A stretch of 48,284 nt of DNA, from positions 1-48,284 of the forward strand of contig NZ_RCZH01000028.1 in NCBI RefSeq assembly GCF_006438875.1, given 5' to 3'. Positions 35,338 to 45,144 of the stretch are shown one piece after another. The translations under genes and the position numbers were made by a program. The notes beneath the pieces are model-generated. The model saw only the letters and a list, made by a program, of their open reading frames with translations. It ran no database searches and had not been told where the DNA came from. Source of the DNA: Flavobacterium pectinovorum (lineage in GTDB: Bacteria > Bacteroidota > Bacteroidia > Flavobacteriales > Flavobacteriaceae). Numbering within the stretch: the stretch's first letter is position 1; each line of letters begins with the position of its first letter.

Positions 35338-35721
35338 TTATTCTACCTTGAGGACCTTGATTTTAGTTACTCCTGAAGGGAATTGCCATAAAATTTCGTC
35401 GCCGACAGCATATCCATAAAGGGCTAATCCCATAGGAGAAAGTATTGATAATTTATTTTCGCTTAGATTACTTTTTTCAGGTAATACGATTTTAAAATCT
35501 CTAATTAAGTTAGGATTTATTTTTATCGTAATTTTTGAATGCAATCTTACAATATCATTTGGCATATCTTCATTCTTAACGACCTTGGCAGATTTTAGTT
35601 CTTTTTCCAGTCTTTTAAGTGTAGAATTATATGTTTTATCTGTTTTTATTGGAGAAGTATTTATTAATTCTCTGATGAAATCAAATTCACTTTCTTCTAT
35701 AATTATTTCTTTATTTTTCAT
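35338..35721 (-). CDS. GreA/GreB (Rnk-like) transcription elongation factor family protein
   Basis: 127 residues. The C-terminal domain has the FKBP-like GreA/GreB fold with DIVRLHSKITIKI and LSPMGLALYGYAVGDEILWQFPSGVTKIKVLKVE split around 80-127, closest in layout to Rnk and stand-alone GreA-like proteins that bind RNA polymerase. The N-terminal part is short and partly helical, with less room for the long coiled coil of true GreA, so it may act by competing for the RNA polymerase secondary channel. Neighbours give no functional clue. Confidence 0.88.
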   Translation of the reverse strand: MKNKEIIIEESEFDFIRELINTSPIKTDKTYNSTLKRLEKELKSAKVVKNEDMPNDIVRLHSKITIKINPNLIRDFKIVLPEKSNLSENKLSILSPMGLALYGYAVGDEILWQFPSGVTKIKVLKVE

Positions 35722-36029
35722 GTATTTTGAATTTAAATTTCATAAAGAATCATCAACACAAATTTTGTTATTGATTCATAGATTGATCTAAAAGACATTT
35801 TAATGCTGATTTGTTATTTCCAATTTTAAGATTGCATCATCTTTTATTAGTATAAAGCGATAAATACTCTATTCTGATATTAATTTGACTCATACTAGGC
35901 AAAGGATATGCCTGTATTTTTACATAAAAGGTAATTTGCTTTAAATCAGTATTGTATGAGGAATGGTTTCGTCATAAACGTTTGCTTACTACAGGAATTT
36001 TGTATCACATGCGGAGTAATTCCACCTTA
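35722..36029. other. Intergenic region, no gene seen
   Basis: 308 A+T-rich bases upstream of the GreA/GreB-like gene and downstream of the small membrane protein gene. It presumably holds the promoter of the former. No repeat, RNA gene or coding frame is supported. Confidence 0.55.
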
Positions 36030-36302
36030 TTAATACGTTGATCCTTTGAGAAACTTTTTCTTTCTCCCCCAAAAGACGAGAGATGTTATTGCGGTGCCGA
36101 TATCATTTGTTTCTTCAATAATAATTTTTCTTCGCGAATCATACTCATTATTACTAGTTTCGGTTGATTTTTCTTTTGTGTGCTTTGTAGTTCGAATATA
36201 ATTTCTGAAGAGTTTTCCAACAAAGCTTGAAATAAGCATTAATATAAAAAACAGCAGGGCAATTATCCAAGCTTCGGTCTGATTTAGTGTGTTTGCGTCC
36301 AT
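36030..36302 (-). CDS. Small single-pass membrane protein, function unknown
   Basis: 90 residues. One membrane segment near residues 12-30 (AWIIALLFFILMLISSFVG), followed by a positively charged stretch (KLFRNYIRTTKHTKEKS) and a polar tail. The positive-inside pattern suggests N-out, C-in. I do not recognise a family; the length, the membrane segment and the isolated position support a real small gene, but its function is not inferable. Confidence 0.6.
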   Translation of the reverse strand: MDANTLNQTEAWIIALLFFILMLISSFVGKLFRNYIRTTKHTKEKSTETSNNEYDSRRKIIIEETNDIGTAITSLVFWGRKKKFLKGSTY

Positions 36303-36820
36303 GTTATTTGGTTTTTTAGGACTTGTTTTTTGTTTTTATGAAGTGGAAAAAATCAATATTAGAATAGAAATGTTTTTTTTCCTGATGTAGAGTGTTGTAC
36401 TGACAAGAGCTAAATCTTTTTTCTCTAGATCAAAGTGCTTCAAATTCAATGAAATAAAAAATTACTTTTGCTTTAATAATATTTTAGTAAGATGTAAAAT
36501 GGCAAGCAGTTAAAACAAAATTGATTAACACTAGAATAAAGTTTTGCTTTTCTGTTACAAAAAAAATCATAAAGGATATTAGCTGTAAAATAAAAATAGG
36601 AACAAGAATAACAAGCCATAAAGGTGTTCCCCTAATAGAATCATCTTTTGGGGAAATTGTACGACTTCATTCAATAGTCAGATCACTGATTCAGGTTGAA
36701 GCTATTACAGGTGTTTTTGTTTCCGGTAATTTTGATAGGCCAATTGGTTTCGGATGCTAATTTTTTTCAAAACAAATAATTTTAATAAATCATGTTTTAA
36801 ATTTCTCTAAAAAAATAAAA
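36303..36820. other. Intergenic region with no secure gene
   Basis: 518 bp. A 79-codon frame (36521-36760, plus strand) contains FGEIVRLHSIVRSL, which faintly resembles the DIVRLHSKITIKI segment of the GreA-like protein. Without other support I do not call it a gene. The promoter of the downstream permease gene should lie near the right end. Confidence 0.45.
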
Positions 36821-37891
36821 ATGAAAAATTCTAATTTGAATAACCGCAAAGAACTCTTTGAAACTATTTTACAGTTGTTTTTTATTATCCTGATTGTTGG
36901 GTTTTGTTTTAAACTACTGTTACCGTTTTTATTGCCGACACTTTGGGCGGTTATACTGGCTATTGCTTTTTATCCTTTTTTTAATTTTCTTCAAAGAATA
37001 TTAAAGGGTAGAAAAACCTTAGCGGCCGTTCTTATTACGATTGCTATTATAGGGCTGATGTTATTGCCCGTTGTATATTTTTTAAACGCTGCGGCATCTA
37101 ATTTTTTAGAATTGAAAAGCAGTTTTGAGGCAGGAACACTTAAAGTGACAACACCAGCCGAAACAATCAAAGAATGGCCGGTAATTGGAAAGCCTCTTTA
37201 TGATTTTTTACTTTCCTTGTCAACAGATTTAGAAAAGAGCTTTTTTAAATATCAAACTCAGATAAAAGAAATTTCTTCTGTAGTAATGGGAGGGTTATTA
37301 AGTTCAGGAATCGCTTTTGTGCAGTTTATCCTCTCTATTATCATTTCGGGTATTTTATTGGTATCGCCAAAGGCTAAGAACTTAGCAATAAAGTTTGTTA
37401 AAAGAATCGCTGGAAATGCAGCAGATGAAATTCTGGTAATTTCGGTTTCCACTATTCATCAAGTGGTAAAAGGGGTTTTGGGAGTAGCCGTAATTCAGAG
37501 TGCTATCCAGGCTTTTGGGCTCTTTATGGCAGATATTCCATATGCCGGAATACTGACTTTATTATGCCTGATATTGTCCATTTTGCAAATCGGACCTTTT
37601 ATTATTAATATTGGGGTTATTATTTATCTTTTCTCTACGGGAGATTCCGGTTATGCGATTTTTTGGACTGTCTTTTTTATTATAAGTGGACTTTCTGATA
37701 ATGTTCTAAAACCACTTTTGCTGGGCAAAGGAGCATTAGTTCCTATGCTTGTTATTTTCCTTGGGGTAATTGGCGGATTTATCATGTCGGGATTTATTGG
37801 ATTGTTTGTCGGACCAATAGTATTTTCAATTGGTTATAAATTATTTATAGCCTGGCTGGATGAGTCTGACAGCTTTGAAACCAGTTTATAA
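36821..37891 (+). CDS. AI-2E family transporter (PerM/DUF20-like permease)
   Basis: 356 residues with about eight membrane segments and a large soluble loop (about residues 95-140) before the C-terminal transmembrane bundle. The N-terminal pair of hydrophobic stretches (LFFIILIVGFCFKLLL, LPTLWAVILAIAFYPFFNFL) and the C-terminal FLGVIGGFIMSGFIGLFVGPIVFSI pattern are typical of this family, whose members are proposed exporters or Na+/H+ antiporters; AI-2 transport is only shown for TqsA. Monocistronic, ending at a strong terminator. Confidence 0.92.
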   Translation: MKNSNLNNRKELFETILQLFFIILIVGFCFKLLLPFLLPTLWAVILAIAFYPFFNFLQRILKGRKTLAAVLITIAIIGLMLLPVVYFLNAAASNFLELKSSFEAGTLKVTTPAETIKEWPVIGKPLYDFLLSLSTDLEKSFFKYQTQIKEISSVVMGGLLSSGIAFVQFILSIIISGILLVSPKAKNLAIKFVKRIAGNAADEILVISVSTIHQVVKGVLGVAVIQSAIQAFGLFMADIPYAGILTLLCLILSILQIGPFIINIGVIIYLFSTGDSGYAIFWTVFFIISGLSDNVLKPLLLGKGALVPMLVIFLGVIGGFIMSGFIGLFVGPIVFSIGYKLFIAWLDESDSFETSL

Positions 37892-38079
37892 TGGGACTTT
37901 TGCGCAAAGATTCCTTTAGCATATCCTTTGCCTAATTTCAAGGGAATGATTTTATAACTAATCCATTTTCCCACTATCAAAAGGTAATTCGTATATTTTT
38001 ATCCAACCTTTTAAAGTTTTAGTTTCAAAACCAATAATTTAAAGCCTCAGGAAACGAGATGTTTTCTAATTTTAATGTT

Positions 38080-38114
38080 ATAGTTTCACCTCAACTGAGG
38101 TGAAACTATTTTTT
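38080..38114. terminator. Intrinsic terminator between convergent genes
   Basis: A perfect 14-bp stem, ATAGTTTCACCTCA (38080-38093) and its complement (38096-38109), with a 2-nt loop plus a T-run to 38114. It lies between the permease stop (37891, plus) and the EamA stop (38153, minus). The T-run favours rightward transcription. Confidence 0.92.
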
Positions 38115-38152
38115 AAAAGTAAAGTTGTATCACGCATACAGAGTGCTTATTG

Positions 38153-38569
38153 TTAGCTATATATAACTAATATTGTGCCGCCAATAATCAAAATAACGCC
38201 AATAATTCCCAGAGGGCTTATCTTTTCATTTAAAAATAATATAGATAGAATTATTGCAATGGCAACACTTAACTTATCAACCGGAGCGACCTGAGATACT
38301 TTTCCGATCTGTAAAGCTTTGAAATAAAATATCCAGGAAAGTCCTGTAGCAATTCCGGATAGACATAAAAAAATCAGATTATGCTTGGTTAAGGTATGAA
38401 TTGAATCTGTTCCACCCCTAAAAAAAGCAATTCCCCAAGCTAGAATCAGTATAATTACAGTTCTTATCGCAGTCGCTAAATCCGTATCAACACCTTTGAT
38501 TCCTATTTTTGCAAAAATTGCAGTTAACGCCGCAAAGAAAGCAGAAAGTAAAGCAAATATCCACCACAT
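38153..38569 (-). CDS. EamA family transporter (short, single-repeat DMT)
   Basis: 138 residues with five membrane segments, half the size of the usual ten-helix drug/metabolite transporters. It starts MWWIFALLSAFFAALTAIFAKIG and ends LNEKISPLGIIGVILIIGGTILVIYS, the EamA repeat. Such single-repeat members are known and act as dimers, as in the SMR family. Substrate unknown. Divergent from the YncE-like gene at 38842 across a 272-bp gap. Confidence 0.9.
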   Translation of the reverse strand: MWWIFALLSAFFAALTAIFAKIGIKGVDTDLATAIRTVIILILAWGIAFFRGGTDSIHTLTKHNLIFLCLSGIATGLSWIFYFKALQIGKVSQVAPVDKLSVAIAIILSILFLNEKISPLGIIGVILIIGGTILVIYS

Positions 38570-38841
38570 AAACTTTTGTTTTTTTAGTTAATTGACCAAT
38601 CTTAAAAAGGATATTAAATTTAAGATTTTGTTTTATAATTATAGACCTCTTTTCTAAATATTTTCTGGCTGCTTTTAATATGTATTTATCATAAAATAAG
38701 AAAATACAATTCAAAATTATCACTGGCAGCAAACCTTAATTTAGTGATGAAAAATATTTAAATATTAATTGATCTTACGACGAAATACAGAATTAATTCA
38801 AAATTGAGAATGAACTTTGTGTCAATTATAAATCATTAATA

Positions 38842-39849
38842 ATGAAATATCTATATATAATTGCTGCAGTATTGTCATCTCATTTTCTGATGGCTCAAAA
38901 CTTACAACTATCACATGCAATTGAATTGCCCGGAGATGAAGGCTGGGATTATCTGTCAATTGATGAAGCAGCTCAGAATTTATTTGTTTCTCATGGTAGT
39001 GTTGTAAATGTTGTTAATCTGAAATCTGAAAAACTTATTGCAACAATTCCTGATACAAAAGGCGTTCATGGTATTGCTATAGCTAATAAACTCAATAAAG
39101 CTTTTATCACTGACGGGAAAGACAACGCTGTTACTATTGTAAAATTAAAAACTTTTAAACTTATTGAAAAAGTAGCAATTGAAGGTGTAAAACCAGACGC
39201 TGTTCTATACGATCCGTTTTCTGAAAAAGTTTTTGTTTATAATGCAAAGAGTAATAACGCTACTGTTTTGGATGCGGTTACCAATAAAGTTGTAAAAACA
39301 ATTCCTTTGGGAGGAAATCCTGAATTTTCTGTAACAAATGGTAAAGGATTGGTGTACGTTAACATTGAAGATAACCATCAAATCAAAGTTATTGATGCTG
39401 TCAAATTAGAAGTTGTAAATACCTGGGATATAGGTCCGGGAGAAGAACCTTCAGGATTGGCTTTGGATGTGGTAAATAACAGGCTTTTTAGTGTTTGCGC
39501 AAACTCACTTATGATTGTAACAGACGCTATTACGGGCAAGCAGGTAACGACTTTGCCTATAGGCGAAGGTTCTGATGGTGTTTTTTTTGATGAGAAACGC
39601 AAATTGATATTCAGCTCTAACGGAGAAGGAACTCTGACTGTAGTGAAACAAAAAAACAAAGATAGTTATACCGTTTTAGAAACTGTTCCTACGATAAAAG
39701 GCGCCAGAACAATTACAATGAGTAAAGCCACAGGTACATTGTATCTGTCCACTGCTAGTTTTGGAAAAACACCTTCGGCATCAGCAGATAATCCTAACCC
39801 GCGCGCTGCCATTATACCGGGTTCATTTAAGATTCTAGTGGTAAAGTAA
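38842..39849 (+). CDS. YncE-like secreted beta-propeller protein
   Basis: 335 residues with a Sec signal (MKYLYIIAAVLSSHFLMAQ). Repeated blades of the YVTN/NHL type, each with a VxxVxxxxGxxx-like core, for example LFVSHGSVVNVVNLKSEK, AFITDGKDNAVTIVKLKT, VFVYNAKSNNATVLDAVT and LFSVCANSLMIVTDAITGK. The fold is a seven-bladed propeller, probably in the periplasm; binding partner unknown. The efflux genes start 18 bp downstream, so it belongs to that operon and may be an accessory to it. Confidence 0.88.
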   Translation: MKYLYIIAAVLSSHFLMAQNLQLSHAIELPGDEGWDYLSIDEAAQNLFVSHGSVVNVVNLKSEKLIATIPDTKGVHGIAIANKLNKAFITDGKDNAVTIVKLKTFKLIEKVAIEGVKPDAVLYDPFSEKVFVYNAKSNNATVLDAVTNKVVKTIPLGGNPEFSVTNGKGLVYVNIEDNHQIKVIDAVKLEVVNTWDIGPGEEPSGLALDVVNNRLFSVCANSLMIVTDAITGKQVTTLPIGEGSDGVFFDEKRKLIFSSNGEGTLTVVKQKNKDSYTVLETVPTIKGARTITMSKATGTLYLSTASFGKTPSASADNPNPRAAIIPGSFKILVVK

Positions 39850-39867
39850 TTTTATCTAATTTTTGAA

Positions 39868-41115
39868 ATGAACATAAAAATGAAAAGGTATTTTTTTTTC
39901 ATACTTGTTTTAGTAAGTATCAAATCGTTCTCGCAGGAGAAAGATTTGACTTATTTCATCCATAAGGCCAGGACAAATTCTCCTTTATTAGTAGATTATC
40001 AAAACCAGATAAAGATTTCAACACTTGACAGTCTTCTCAACAGAGCGACTTATAAAACTCAGGTGGCGGGAAATTTTAATGCGAGTTATGCTCCTGTTAT
40101 TAACGGATATGGATATGATACCGCTATAAGTAATGGGCAGGTTGTGTCAGCACTTGTAGGTTTTAATCAAAGGATATTGGGAAAAAATCAAATCAATTCT
40201 CAGGCAGAATCTTTTAAGCTAATAAAAGATGCATTGATAGTCAATAAAAAAATTGCGGTCAAAGATCTGGATAAAAGTATCATCTCACAATACATTGCTG
40301 CTTTTGGGACCGAAACAAAAATTGGATATAACAATAAGATTACGGCTCTTTTAAAAGAAGAAGAAACCATTTTAAAAAAGCTTACGAGAAGTTCTATTTA
40401 TAAACAAACCGATTATCTGATTTTTAATGCAACTATCAAACAGCAGGAATTAACAGCACTTCAGCTCAAACAGCAATATCAAAATGATCTGGCATTGTTG
40501 AATTATCTAACGGGTGAAAAGGATACCACTTTTGTAAAACTTAAAAATCCCGATTTGAGTATTAAAGCAGACAGTCAGGAAAGGATTATTTTCTTTAAAC
40601 AGTTTGAAGTAGACAGTTTAAAAATAAAAAATGCAGATAAACTCATTGATAATAATTATAAACCGGCATTGTCACTTTTAGGAGATGCGGGCTATAATTC
40701 GAGTTTTATTTATCAGGGATATAAAAATTTCGGATTCAGTGCAGGTGTCGGATTGAGTATTCCTATTTATGATGGAAATCAAAGAAATCTTCAGCATCAA
40801 AAAAACAGTATGGCGCTTTCTACGATTGATAGTTACAATAAGAATTTTAAAAGACAATATGATCAGCAGTTGTTGCTGCTCAATCAAAAGTTCAATCAAA
40901 GCATTGAAACAGATAAAGTACTGCAATCACAGTTTTTTGTAGCAGAGGCACTTATCGAAGCCAATAAAAAACTGCTGCTTACCGGAGACGCTCAGATTAC
41001 CGAATATATTATTGCCCTTAGCAATATTATTTCTATTCAGGATGCCATTGCACAAAACAGTGTCAATAAACTTCAGATCATTAATGAAATCAATTACTGG
41101 AAATCCAATGAATAA
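39868..41115 (+). CDS. TolC family outer membrane efflux protein
   Basis: 415 residues with a signal peptide (MNIKMKRYFFFILVLVSIKSFSQ; an ATG at 39880 is an equally good start). Long helices with the TolC repeat: the first half has LDSLLNRATYKTQVAGNFNASY, the second GDAGYNSSFIYQGYKNFGFSAGVGLSIPIYDGN followed by a long coiled-coil segment. It forms the outer channel for the adaptor and permease encoded next. The adaptor start codon lies inside its last codons (overlap 8 bp). It is shorter than many TolC proteins but within the range for Bacteroidota. Confidence 0.92.
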   Translation: MNIKMKRYFFFILVLVSIKSFSQEKDLTYFIHKARTNSPLLVDYQNQIKISTLDSLLNRATYKTQVAGNFNASYAPVINGYGYDTAISNGQVVSALVGFNQRILGKNQINSQAESFKLIKDALIVNKKIAVKDLDKSIISQYIAAFGTETKIGYNNKITALLKEEETILKKLTRSSIYKQTDYLIFNATIKQQELTALQLKQQYQNDLALLNYLTGEKDTTFVKLKNPDLSIKADSQERIIFFKQFEVDSLKIKNADKLIDNNYKPALSLLGDAGYNSSFIYQGYKNFGFSAGVGLSIPIYDGNQRNLQHQKNSMALSTIDSYNKNFKRQYDQQLLLLNQKFNQSIETDKVLQSQFFVAEALIEANKKLLLTGDAQITEYIIALSNIISIQDAIAQNSVNKLQIINEINYWKSNE

Positions 41116-42034
41116 AAACATATCTACCCTCGTGCTACCCTTGTTGGCTATTGCCATTATTTTGGGTTCCTGCAACAAAGCAGTTCCGACCGAAGTGCCC
41201 GCAGTTGTTAGCGTCCCTGTAACAGTGACGAATATCGATACCACAGCAATTGAAAGTTTTGTTGATCTAAATGCAACTACATCCTATTTGATTAAAAATA
41301 CCATTAAAGCAAATACAACGGGCTATTTGGAGGTTGTTAATGCAGTATCAAATGATTTTGTTAAAAAAAATCAGCTTCTTTTTTCCCTTAAAACCCGTGA
41401 AGCAAAAGTTCTGGGCAATACTATTAATAAACTCGATCCTAATCTTCGTTTTGGCGGTGCGATAAATTTAAGAGCAACCTGCGATGGCTATGTAACGGCT
41501 GTTAATGTTCAAAAAGGAGATTATGTTCAGGAAGGCGATGCATTGGCAGTTATCAATGATGCAGCAAGTTTTTCGATTGTATTGAGCCTTCCTTATGAAT
41601 TGAAAAGATATGTAAAAGTCAATGACGTATTAAACGTGTATTTGCCTGACGGAACGACTATCAAAACAAAAGTTCAAAAATACATGCCAACTGTTGATCC
41701 GGCATCGCAAACACAGAATGTTATTTTAAAAGCATTGCAAAATTCAAATATTCCTGAGAATTTAATTGTGAAAGTAAGAATCGACAAAACTGCTGCAACT
41801 AGAACCATTAGTCTTCCTAAAGGAGCTGTTTTGAGTGATGAAACACAAACGGATTTCTGGATTATGAAAGTGGTTGGAAAAGATTTAGCAGTTAAAGTTC
41901 CGATCAAAAAAGGAATCGAATCTTTGAATAAAGTAGAAATTTTATCACCAAAACTGAAACCATCAGATCAAATTCTCTTAACCGGAAATTACGGAGTTGG
42001 AGATACTATCAAAATAAAAATCACAAATAAATAA
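41108..42034 (+). CDS. RND efflux periplasmic adaptor lipoprotein
   Basis: 308 residues; start chosen at 41108 because it gives a lipobox (AIILGSC, Cys22). A longer frame open to 41012 lies inside the TolC gene. Two lipoyl half-motifs are close together (NTTGYLEVVNAVSNDFVKK and ATCDGYVTAVNVQKGDYVQEGD) with only about 30-40 residues between them, so the long helical hairpin seen in AcrA/MexA is missing or very short. The beta-barrel domain and C-terminal membrane-proximal domain follow. It would join the TolC-like channel and the RND pump. Confidence 0.9.
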   Translation: MNKNISTLVLPLLAIAIILGSCNKAVPTEVPAVVSVPVTVTNIDTTAIESFVDLNATTSYLIKNTIKANTTGYLEVVNAVSNDFVKKNQLLFSLKTREAKVLGNTINKLDPNLRFGGAINLRATCDGYVTAVNVQKGDYVQEGDALAVINDAASFSIVLSLPYELKRYVKVNDVLNVYLPDGTTIKTKVQKYMPTVDPASQTQNVILKALQNSNIPENLIVKVRIDKTAATRTISLPKGAVLSDETQTDFWIMKVVGKDLAVKVPIKKGIESLNKVEILSPKLKPSDQILLTGNYGVGDTIKIKITNK

Positions 42035-42040
42035 GCTATT

Positions 42041-45000
42041 ATGCTGCCTTTTTTTGCCCGACATAAAAACGGATTAAGTACCATTATCTTCCTGATTATT
42101 TTAGGAGGGATCTTTTCGTATTCCAATATGCAGACTGGATTGTTTCCTGAGATTACATTTCCTAAAATAAAAATCATTGCAGATGCAGGTCAGCAACCCG
42201 TAGACAAAATGATGATTACGGTGACCAAACCTCTGGAAAGTGCCATTAAAAAAGTACAAGGATTAGAAACAGTCAGAAGCACAACAAGCAGAGGCAGCTG
42301 TGAGATTTCGGCCTTCATGAACTGGAAATCGGATATAGATTTGAGTAAAACCAGAATTGAAGCGCAAATCAATCAAATTAAAAATGATCTTCCACCGGAT
42401 CTTCAGGTTACGGTTGAGAAAATGAATCCGTCGATACTTCCCGTTATTGGCTATGCTATTGAAAGCAAAGACCGATCTCCGGTTGATTTGAAAAAGATTG
42501 CAACTTATACTATAAAACCATTTCTTTCTCAGATTCAGGGAACAAGCGAAATTAGAATTGTAGGAGGAAAGGAAAAAGAATATTGGCTTTCGCTGGATTA
42601 TCAAAAAATGAGTGCATACGGCATTACGCCAGCAATGGTAACTCAGGTAATGAACGAAACTAATTTTATAAAATCCAATGGTTATCTGGCAGATTATCAT
42701 CATTTGTATTTAACCGTTACCGACGCACAATTAGATAAAAAGGATGAGCTTGAGAATCTGGTTATCCGAAACAACAGTCGAGGTATTGTAAAGCTAAGTG
42801 ATATTTGTCTGGTCGAAATAAGAGAAGCAAAAGAATACATTAAAGTCAATGCAAACGGTAAAGAGAGTATTCTGATCGCTGTTATAAAACAGCCTGATGC
42901 TAACCTTATTGAGATGTCTGATGCCATGAATAAAAAAATGCAGGATCTTAAGGCAATATTACCAAAAGATATTAGCATAAAACCCTTTTATGAACAGGCA
43001 AACTTTGTAAATGATGCTGTAAAAAGTGTTACGGATAGTCTCCTTATCGGACTGTTTTTGGCCATTATTATTGCGGTTCTTTTTCTAAAATCAGTAAAAG
43101 CAAGTGCTACTATTTTAATTACTATTCCGGTAACTCTGGGATTAACATTGACCGTATTGTATTTTACAGGACAAACTTTTAATATCATGACTCTTGGAGC
43201 TATAGCAGCGGCTTTAGGGTTAATAATAGATGATGCGATTGTGGTCGTAGAGCAAATTCATCGCACGCACGAAGAACATCCTGATGAACCTGTAGCAACC
43301 TTATTGCAAAAAGCGATAAATTATCTATTTCCCGCGATGTTAGGTTCGTCTATTAGTACCATTGTAATTTTTATTCCGTTTGTGCTGATGAGTGGAGTAG
43401 CGGGATCGTATTTTAAAGTTCTCACGGATACTATGATTATTACATTGATATGTTCTTTTCTGGTTACGTGGTTATTGCTTCCTGTTATTTATTTAATGCT
43501 TTCCAAAAAAAGAAAACCTTCTGAGAAAAAACAACACCAAATTCACGAAGTAAAAGAACAGGAATGGGTTTCTTTTTTTATTAAAAGACCAGTCTTGAGT
43601 ATTGGTTTTTGCCTGTTGTTGATAGTGTCCATTTTCTTAATTCTTCCCAATCTTGAAACGGGTTTTTTACCGGAAATGGATGAAGGAAGTATTGTTTTGG
43701 ACTATGAATCTCCACCGGGAACTTCTCTTGAAGAAACGGACCGAATGTTGCGCGAAGTAGAGAAAATAATCATTAAAAATCCAGATGTAGAAGCTTATAG
43801 CCGAAGAACCGGAACTCAAATGGGATTTTTTATTACAGAACCCAATACGGGAGATTATCTGATTCAATTAAAAAAGGACCGATCCGGAACTACCAATGAT
43901 GTGATTGATGATATAAGAGCAAAGGTAGAAAATAGTCAGCCTGCTTTGCGTATTGATTTTGGACAAGTGATAGGGGATATGCTGGGAGATCTGATGAGTT
44001 CGGTTTCTCCAATTGAAGTAAAAATTTATGGAAATGACCAAAAAAAACTGAATAAAATAGCTCAAAGTGTGAGCGCAGTGGTTGAAAAAGCCAAAGGAAC
44101 AGCTGATGTTTTTGATGGTATTGTTCTCGCCGGTCCCAGTATACACATTGAACCTAATTATACCTTGCTTGCCCAATATGGTATCACGCCCGCTGATTTG
44201 CAATTTCAGATGCAGACGCAGCTTGAAGGAAACGTTATTGGTACTTTATTAGAACAGGAGCAAGCTACGGCGATTCGGCTGATCTATAAAAATTCAGAAA
44301 AAAGAAGTCTGGATGAAATCAAGCAATTGCAAGTATTTCTTCCAGGCGGACAATCCATTCCACTTTCAAATTTAGTTAAGATTACGCCGGAAATAGGAAG
44401 TGCTGAGGTACAAAGGGAGAATCTGCAAATGATGAGTGTTGTAACAGCAAGACTTGACAACAGCGGTTTGGGAAGTGTGATGAGCGAAATTCAACAAAAA
44501 ATAGACCAGAACATCAAATTGCCTCAGGGTTATTATATCGAATATGGAGGAGCTTATAAAGATCAACAACAAGCGTTTAAAGAATTATTACTGATTTTAA
44601 TTGCTTCATCACTTTTAGTTTTTGGAGTTATTTTGTTTTTATTCAGGGATTTTAGAGCGGCTTTGGTAATTCTTTTTATTTCGGTGTTAGGAATTTCAGG
44701 AAGTTATTTATTGCTTTTTATAACCAATATTCCACTGAATGTGGGCAGTTATACAGGAATTATTATGATTGTTGGAATTATCAGTGAAAACGCCATTTTT
44801 ACTTTTCTGCAATTTCGTGAAACGTTCAAAATTACTTCAGATATCAATCAGTCTTTAATTTATTCGATTTCAACACGTTTAAGGCCCAAATTAATGACTG
44901 CTATCGGAGCCATTATTGCATTAATGCCTTTAGCAATTGGGATCGGAACAGGATCTGAGTTGCATCAGCCTTTGGCTATAGCCGTAATTGGAGGATTTAT

Positions 45001-45109
45001 TGTGGCTATGCCTTTATTGTTAATTGTGCTGCCCAGCCTTTTGGCAATTGTTTATAAAAATTCAAATCATCATACTTATTTACTGGGAGAAAAAACAACT
45101 CAGGTTTGA
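42041..45109 (+). CDS. RND family efflux permease (HAE type)
   Basis: 1022 residues, 12 membrane helices with two large periplasmic loops. The N terminus has FFARHKNGLSTIIFLIILGGIFSYSNMQ and the paired acidic residues in TM4 read GLIIDDAIVVVEQIHRTH, the hydrophobe/amphiphile efflux type rather than a heavy-metal pump. The second half contains GIIMIVGIISENAIF and ALMPLAIGIGTGSE. It starts 6 bp after the adaptor stop. A proton-driven exporter is the known role; the substrate cannot be read. The downstream PAP2 frame overlaps the stop, but its better start is at 45145. Confidence 0.95.
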   Translation: MLPFFARHKNGLSTIIFLIILGGIFSYSNMQTGLFPEITFPKIKIIADAGQQPVDKMMITVTKPLESAIKKVQGLETVRSTTSRGSCEISAFMNWKSDIDLSKTRIEAQINQIKNDLPPDLQVTVEKMNPSILPVIGYAIESKDRSPVDLKKIATYTIKPFLSQIQGTSEIRIVGGKEKEYWLSLDYQKMSAYGITPAMVTQVMNETNFIKSNGYLADYHHLYLTVTDAQLDKKDELENLVIRNNSRGIVKLSDICLVEIREAKEYIKVNANGKESILIAVIKQPDANLIEMSDAMNKKMQDLKAILPKDISIKPFYEQANFVNDAVKSVTDSLLIGLFLAIIIAVLFLKSVKASATILITIPVTLGLTLTVLYFTGQTFNIMTLGAIAAALGLIIDDAIVVVEQIHRTHEEHPDEPVATLLQKAINYLFPAMLGSSISTIVIFIPFVLMSGVAGSYFKVLTDTMIITLICSFLVTWLLLPVIYLMLSKKRKPSEKKQHQIHEVKEQEWVSFFIKRPVLSIGFCLLLIVSIFLILPNLETGFLPEMDEGSIVLDYESPPGTSLEETDRMLREVEKIIIKNPDVEAYSRRTGTQMGFFITEPNTGDYLIQLKKDRSGTTNDVIDDIRAKVENSQPALRIDFGQVIGDMLGDLMSSVSPIEVKIYGNDQKKLNKIAQSVSAVVEKAKGTADVFDGIVLAGPSIHIEPNYTLLAQYGITPADLQFQMQTQLEGNVIGTLLEQEQATAIRLIYKNSEKRSLDEIKQLQVFLPGGQSIPLSNLVKITPEIGSAEVQRENLQMMSVVTARLDNSGLGSVMSEIQQKIDQNIKLPQGYYIEYGGAYKDQQQAFKELLLILIASSLLVFGVILFLFRDFRAALVILFISVLGISGSYLLLFITNIPLNVGSYTGIIMIVGIISENAIFTFLQFRETFKITSDINQSLIYSISTRLRPKLMTAIGAIIALMPLAIGIGTGSELHQPLAIAVIGGFIVAMPLLLIVLPSLLAIVYKNSNHHTYLLGEKTTQV

Positions 45110-45144
45110 TTCTCATGGTAACATTAATCCCTAATTTTTTTAAA

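Noticed and set aside
36521..36760. A 79-codon plus-strand frame
   Set aside because: It has only a short resemblance to a GreA motif, no start signal, no domain and no neighbour that needs it; treated as non-coding.
38487..38732. An 81-codon minus-strand frame overlapping the EamA start
   Set aside because: It overlaps the transporter in another frame, and its translation has no membrane or domain pattern.
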